A stretch of DNA of 64,000 nucleotides from Sphingomonas faeni (GTDB lineage: Bacteria > Pseudomonadota > Alphaproteobacteria > Sphingomonadales > Sphingomonadaceae). The position numbers and the translations under genes were made by a program. This document shows, piece after piece, positions 62,446-64,000 of the stretch. The notes beneath the pieces were generated by a model. That model saw only the letters and a list, made by a program, of their open reading frames with translations, made no database searches and was not told the origin of the DNA. The stretch covers positions 3,677,001 to 3,741,000 of the forward strand of contig NZ_JAUSZF010000001.1 in NCBI RefSeq assembly GCF_030817315.1, in the 5' to 3' direction. Every line of letters begins with the position of its first letter. The stretch's first letter is position 1.

Positions 62446-62553
62446 CACCACCCCGGCGAAGGCCGGGGGCCAGTTGGAAAGGTCGCCGTAACGGAGGCGA
62501 TATCCTCGGTTAGCTATGTCCCCCAACTGGGCCCCGGCCTTCGCCGGGGTGGG
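62446..62553. repeat. REPIN-like repeat, family B (copy 5)
   Basis: Arms CCACCCCGGCGAAGGCCGGG and CCCGGCCTTCGCCGGGGTGG with CCAGTTGG/CCAACTGG inside, next to the end of the GNAT gene. Confidence 0.9.
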
Positions 62554-62582
62554 GCTATCCGCTTACTGCAGGATCGCGCGAC

Positions 62583-63128
62583 TCACGCTGCAAGCGGCAT
62601 CGGCGCACATCGGTCGTCATCCAGATCCAGCTCGAACATCACCGCCGGCGCCTCACCACCCCGCCCACGCGACGTCCGAGCCTCGATCCGCCCCGTAGGC
62701 CGAAACCCGAGCTTCGCCAGCACACGCCCCGACGCGGGGTTATCCACGAAATGAAACGCATCCAGCCGGTGCAAGCCCAGCGCATGCCGCGCCATCGCCA
62801 CCACCGCCTCGCCAGCCTCCGTAGCATAGCCACGCCCCCAAGCGTCCGGCGCCAGCCAATAGCCGAGCTCATGCCCCGCATCCGCCGCGCGGATACCGAT
62901 CCCGCCGACAAGTCGCGGCGTCCCCGCTTCCATCGTCTCAATCATGAAGTGCGGGTCGTGCGGCCCGCGCGGCTGCGCCAGAAACGCCTCGGCGTCATTG
63001 AGCGTATAGGGCCAGGGCGCCCGCGCCAGCTTGGCGACCACGGTCTCATGCCCGATCGCCCGCGCCAGTGCAGGCGCATCTTCCGGCCAACCCGGCCGCA
63101 ATGTCAGTCTCTTGGTGCGCGCGAACAC
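62583..63128 (-). CDS. GNAT-family N-acetyltransferase
   Basis: A 181-residue acetyltransferase of the RimJ/RimL-like type. It starts LTLRPGWPEDAPALARAIG; the GHELGYWLAPDAWGRGYATEAGEAVV segment (about residues 88-113) contains the acetyl-CoA-binding R/Q-x-x-G-x-G/A-like motif, and RLDAFHFVDNPASGRVLAKLGF is the conserved C-terminal part. The target (protein N-terminus or small amine) cannot be told. Located downstream of rpmA on the same strand beyond a terminator. Confidence 0.88.
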   Translation of the reverse strand: MFARTKRLTLRPGWPEDAPALARAIGHETVVAKLARAPWPYTLNDAEAFLAQPRGPHDPHFMIETMEAGTPRLVGGIGIRAADAGHELGYWLAPDAWGRGYATEAGEAVVAMARHALGLHRLDAFHFVDNPASGRVLAKLGFRPTGRIEARTSRGRGGEAPAVMFELDLDDDRCAPMPLAA

Positions 63129-63209
63129 GGCTCTCTCCTATCGCGTCATTGGCTGCGCGCATGCCACGTCGGGATGACGGGACCGCGACAGCCGCGTGGA
63201 GGGAGCAAT

Positions 63210-63242
63210 AAAAAAGGGAGCCGGGGTGACCCGTCTCCCTTG
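63210..63242 (-). terminator. Rho-independent terminator after rpmA
   Basis: On the minus strand the stem GGGAGACGGG/CCCCGGCTCCC is followed by six T residues. It ends the rplU-rpmA transcript before the GNAT gene. Confidence 0.83.
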
Positions 63243-63302
63243 TTCAGGTTCGCTTTCGCGACCCGGGTCACCCTGGTGGGCAACCCGGATGGTTACCCGA
63301 TG

Positions 63303-63593
63303 TTATTCGGCTGCTGCTGCCATGTCGGCGGCATCGTTCGCTGCCAGCTCGACCGAGCAGAATTTGCGCCCGAGTTTGCCCTGGCTGAACACGACGCGGC
63401 CATCGACTAGCGCGAACAGCGTGTGGTCAGTACCGATGCCGACGTTGGTGCCGGGGTAGAACTTCGTCCCGCGCTGACGCACGAGGATGTTGCCGGCGAC
63501 GCACGCCTGGCCACCGAACTTCTTTACGCCGAGACGACGGCCTGCCGAATCGCGACCGTTGCGCGAAGAGCCGCCTGCTTTCTTATGTGCCAT
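63303..63593 (-). CDS. rpmA: 50S ribosomal protein L27
   Basis: A 96-residue ribosomal protein whose N-terminal tail reaches the peptidyl-transferase centre. The canonical N-terminus [29 protein letters not shown] lacks the cleavable leader of Firmicutes. A C-terminal Ala-rich extension ([13 protein letters not shown]) is slightly longer than in E. coli. It follows rplU by 13 bases. Confidence 0.97.
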   Translation of the reverse strand: MAHKKAGGSSRNGRDSAGRRLGVKKFGGQACVAGNILVRQRGTKFYPGTNVGIGTDHTLFALVDGRVVFSQGKLGRKFCSVELAANDAADMAAAAE

Positions 63594-63606
63594 CTGAAGC
63601 TACTCC

Positions 63607-63954
63607 TTATGCCTGAGCGGCCGGGGCGGTGTCGCCCTCGTTGCTCTTGGCGGTCTGGCCACCAACGCTGACGATCTTCAGGATCGTGTGCTGCTGGCGA
63701 TGGCCGTTCTTACGACGATAGTTATGACGACGACGCTTCTTGAAGACGATGACCTTGTCCGCCTTCGCCTGCGCGATGATCTCTGCAGCGACGACGAAGC
63801 CCTCGACGGACCGCAGCTCCGAGCCTTCGCCCGCAAGCAGAACGTCACCCAGCGTCACCGACGCACCTGCATCGCCCTCGATCTTCTCGATGACGATCTT
63901 ATCTCCGGCGGCGACGCGATACTGCTTGCCGCCCGTGCGCACGACTGCGAACAT
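63607..63954 (-). CDS. rplU: 50S ribosomal protein L21
   Basis: A 115-residue 23S rRNA-binding protein. The start [25 protein letters not shown] and the rRNA-binding stretch [27 protein letters not shown] are canonical. A short Ala-rich tail ([12 protein letters not shown]) is extra. ATG at 63954; GTG or other in-frame codons just upstream are less likely. The promoter lies mostly beyond the window end. Confidence 0.97.
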   Translation of the reverse strand: MFAVVRTGGKQYRVAAGDKIVIEKIEGDAGASVTLGDVLLAGEGSELRSVEGFVVAAEIIAQAKADKVIVFKKRRRHNYRRKNGHRQQHTILKIVSVGGQTAKSNEGDTAPAAQA

Positions 63955-64000
63955 GGCCCTTGTCACTTTCCAAATACATGTGCCCCACGAACGCAGGGTC

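Overview
The window is a high-GC chromosomal segment from an alphaproteobacterium of the order Sphingomonadales, most likely Sphingomonas or a close relative. The evidence is a serine palmitoyltransferase whose active-site residues fall at the same positions as in the Sphingomonas paucimobilis enzyme, a circularly permuted two-piece tmRNA of the alphaproteobacterial type, and sphingomonad-like gene neighbourhoods (rimP-nusA-tautomerase-ylxR-infB-rbfA; ileS-lspA-DUF3035). It is core chromosome: no phage, plasmid, insertion sequence, CRISPR array or rRNA gene was seen.

Layout. 1-12.2 kb: 5'-truncated OPT transporter, a GH130/GT4 carbohydrate pair, queF divergent from an Fe-S photolyase, the sseA-metC pair, a DJ-1-like hydrolase and a TorF-type porin. 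12.4-20.1 kb: DUF3035 lipoprotein-lspA-ileS-ribF (ribF is frameshifted), folA, a hemerythrin-like protein, thyA and a short RadC-like JAB protein. 20.3-24.7 kb: a lipoprotein-like methyltransferase, prfB and mrcA (PBP1A). 25.3-31.4 kb: hrpB, an NDUFS4-like protein, a Nudix hydrolase, two TPM-domain proteins, lemA and mscL. 31.5-33.7 kb: an Rrf2 regulator, the split tmRNA gene, and two decayed genes (a membrane protein with an amber codon and a frameshifted response regulator). 33.8-45.7 kb: the large minus-strand translation/RNA block rimP-nusA-tautomerase-ylxR-infB-rbfA-tdk-truB-rpsO-pnp. 45.9-53.5 kb: a frameshifted sugar dehydrogenase, two thioesterases, a crotonase, a tandem pair of small exported paralogues, gloB-gloA and lptG-lptF. 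53.6-58.4 kb: a hybrid histidine kinase, then the sphingolipid operon (SDR reductase, dedicated acyl carrier protein, serine palmitoyltransferase). 58.4-64 kb: proB, obg, a TetR regulator divergent from a PF10118 protein, a GNAT acetyltransferase, rpmA and rplU.

The outstanding feature is a dense population of about 30 REPIN-like elements. These are 60-160 bp, built from two inverted hairpin-forming arms around a variable middle, and fall into at least eight sequence families. Most lie between genes, often where two genes converge. Four lie in frame inside conserved housekeeping genes (ileS, hrpB, truB, ylxR), where each adds about 40-60 Pro/Gly/Ser-rich residues without breaking the frame. 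The ileS and hrpB copies share 40 identical bases yet are read from opposite strands. This resembles the Rickettsia palindromic elements in concept but differs in sequence; I treat it as the best candidate for an undescribed system in this window.

Four genes carry a single disabling change (ribF, a PQQ-type sugar dehydrogenase, a response regulator, a small membrane protein). Because ribF is normally essential, sequencing error must be excluded before calling these pseudogenes.
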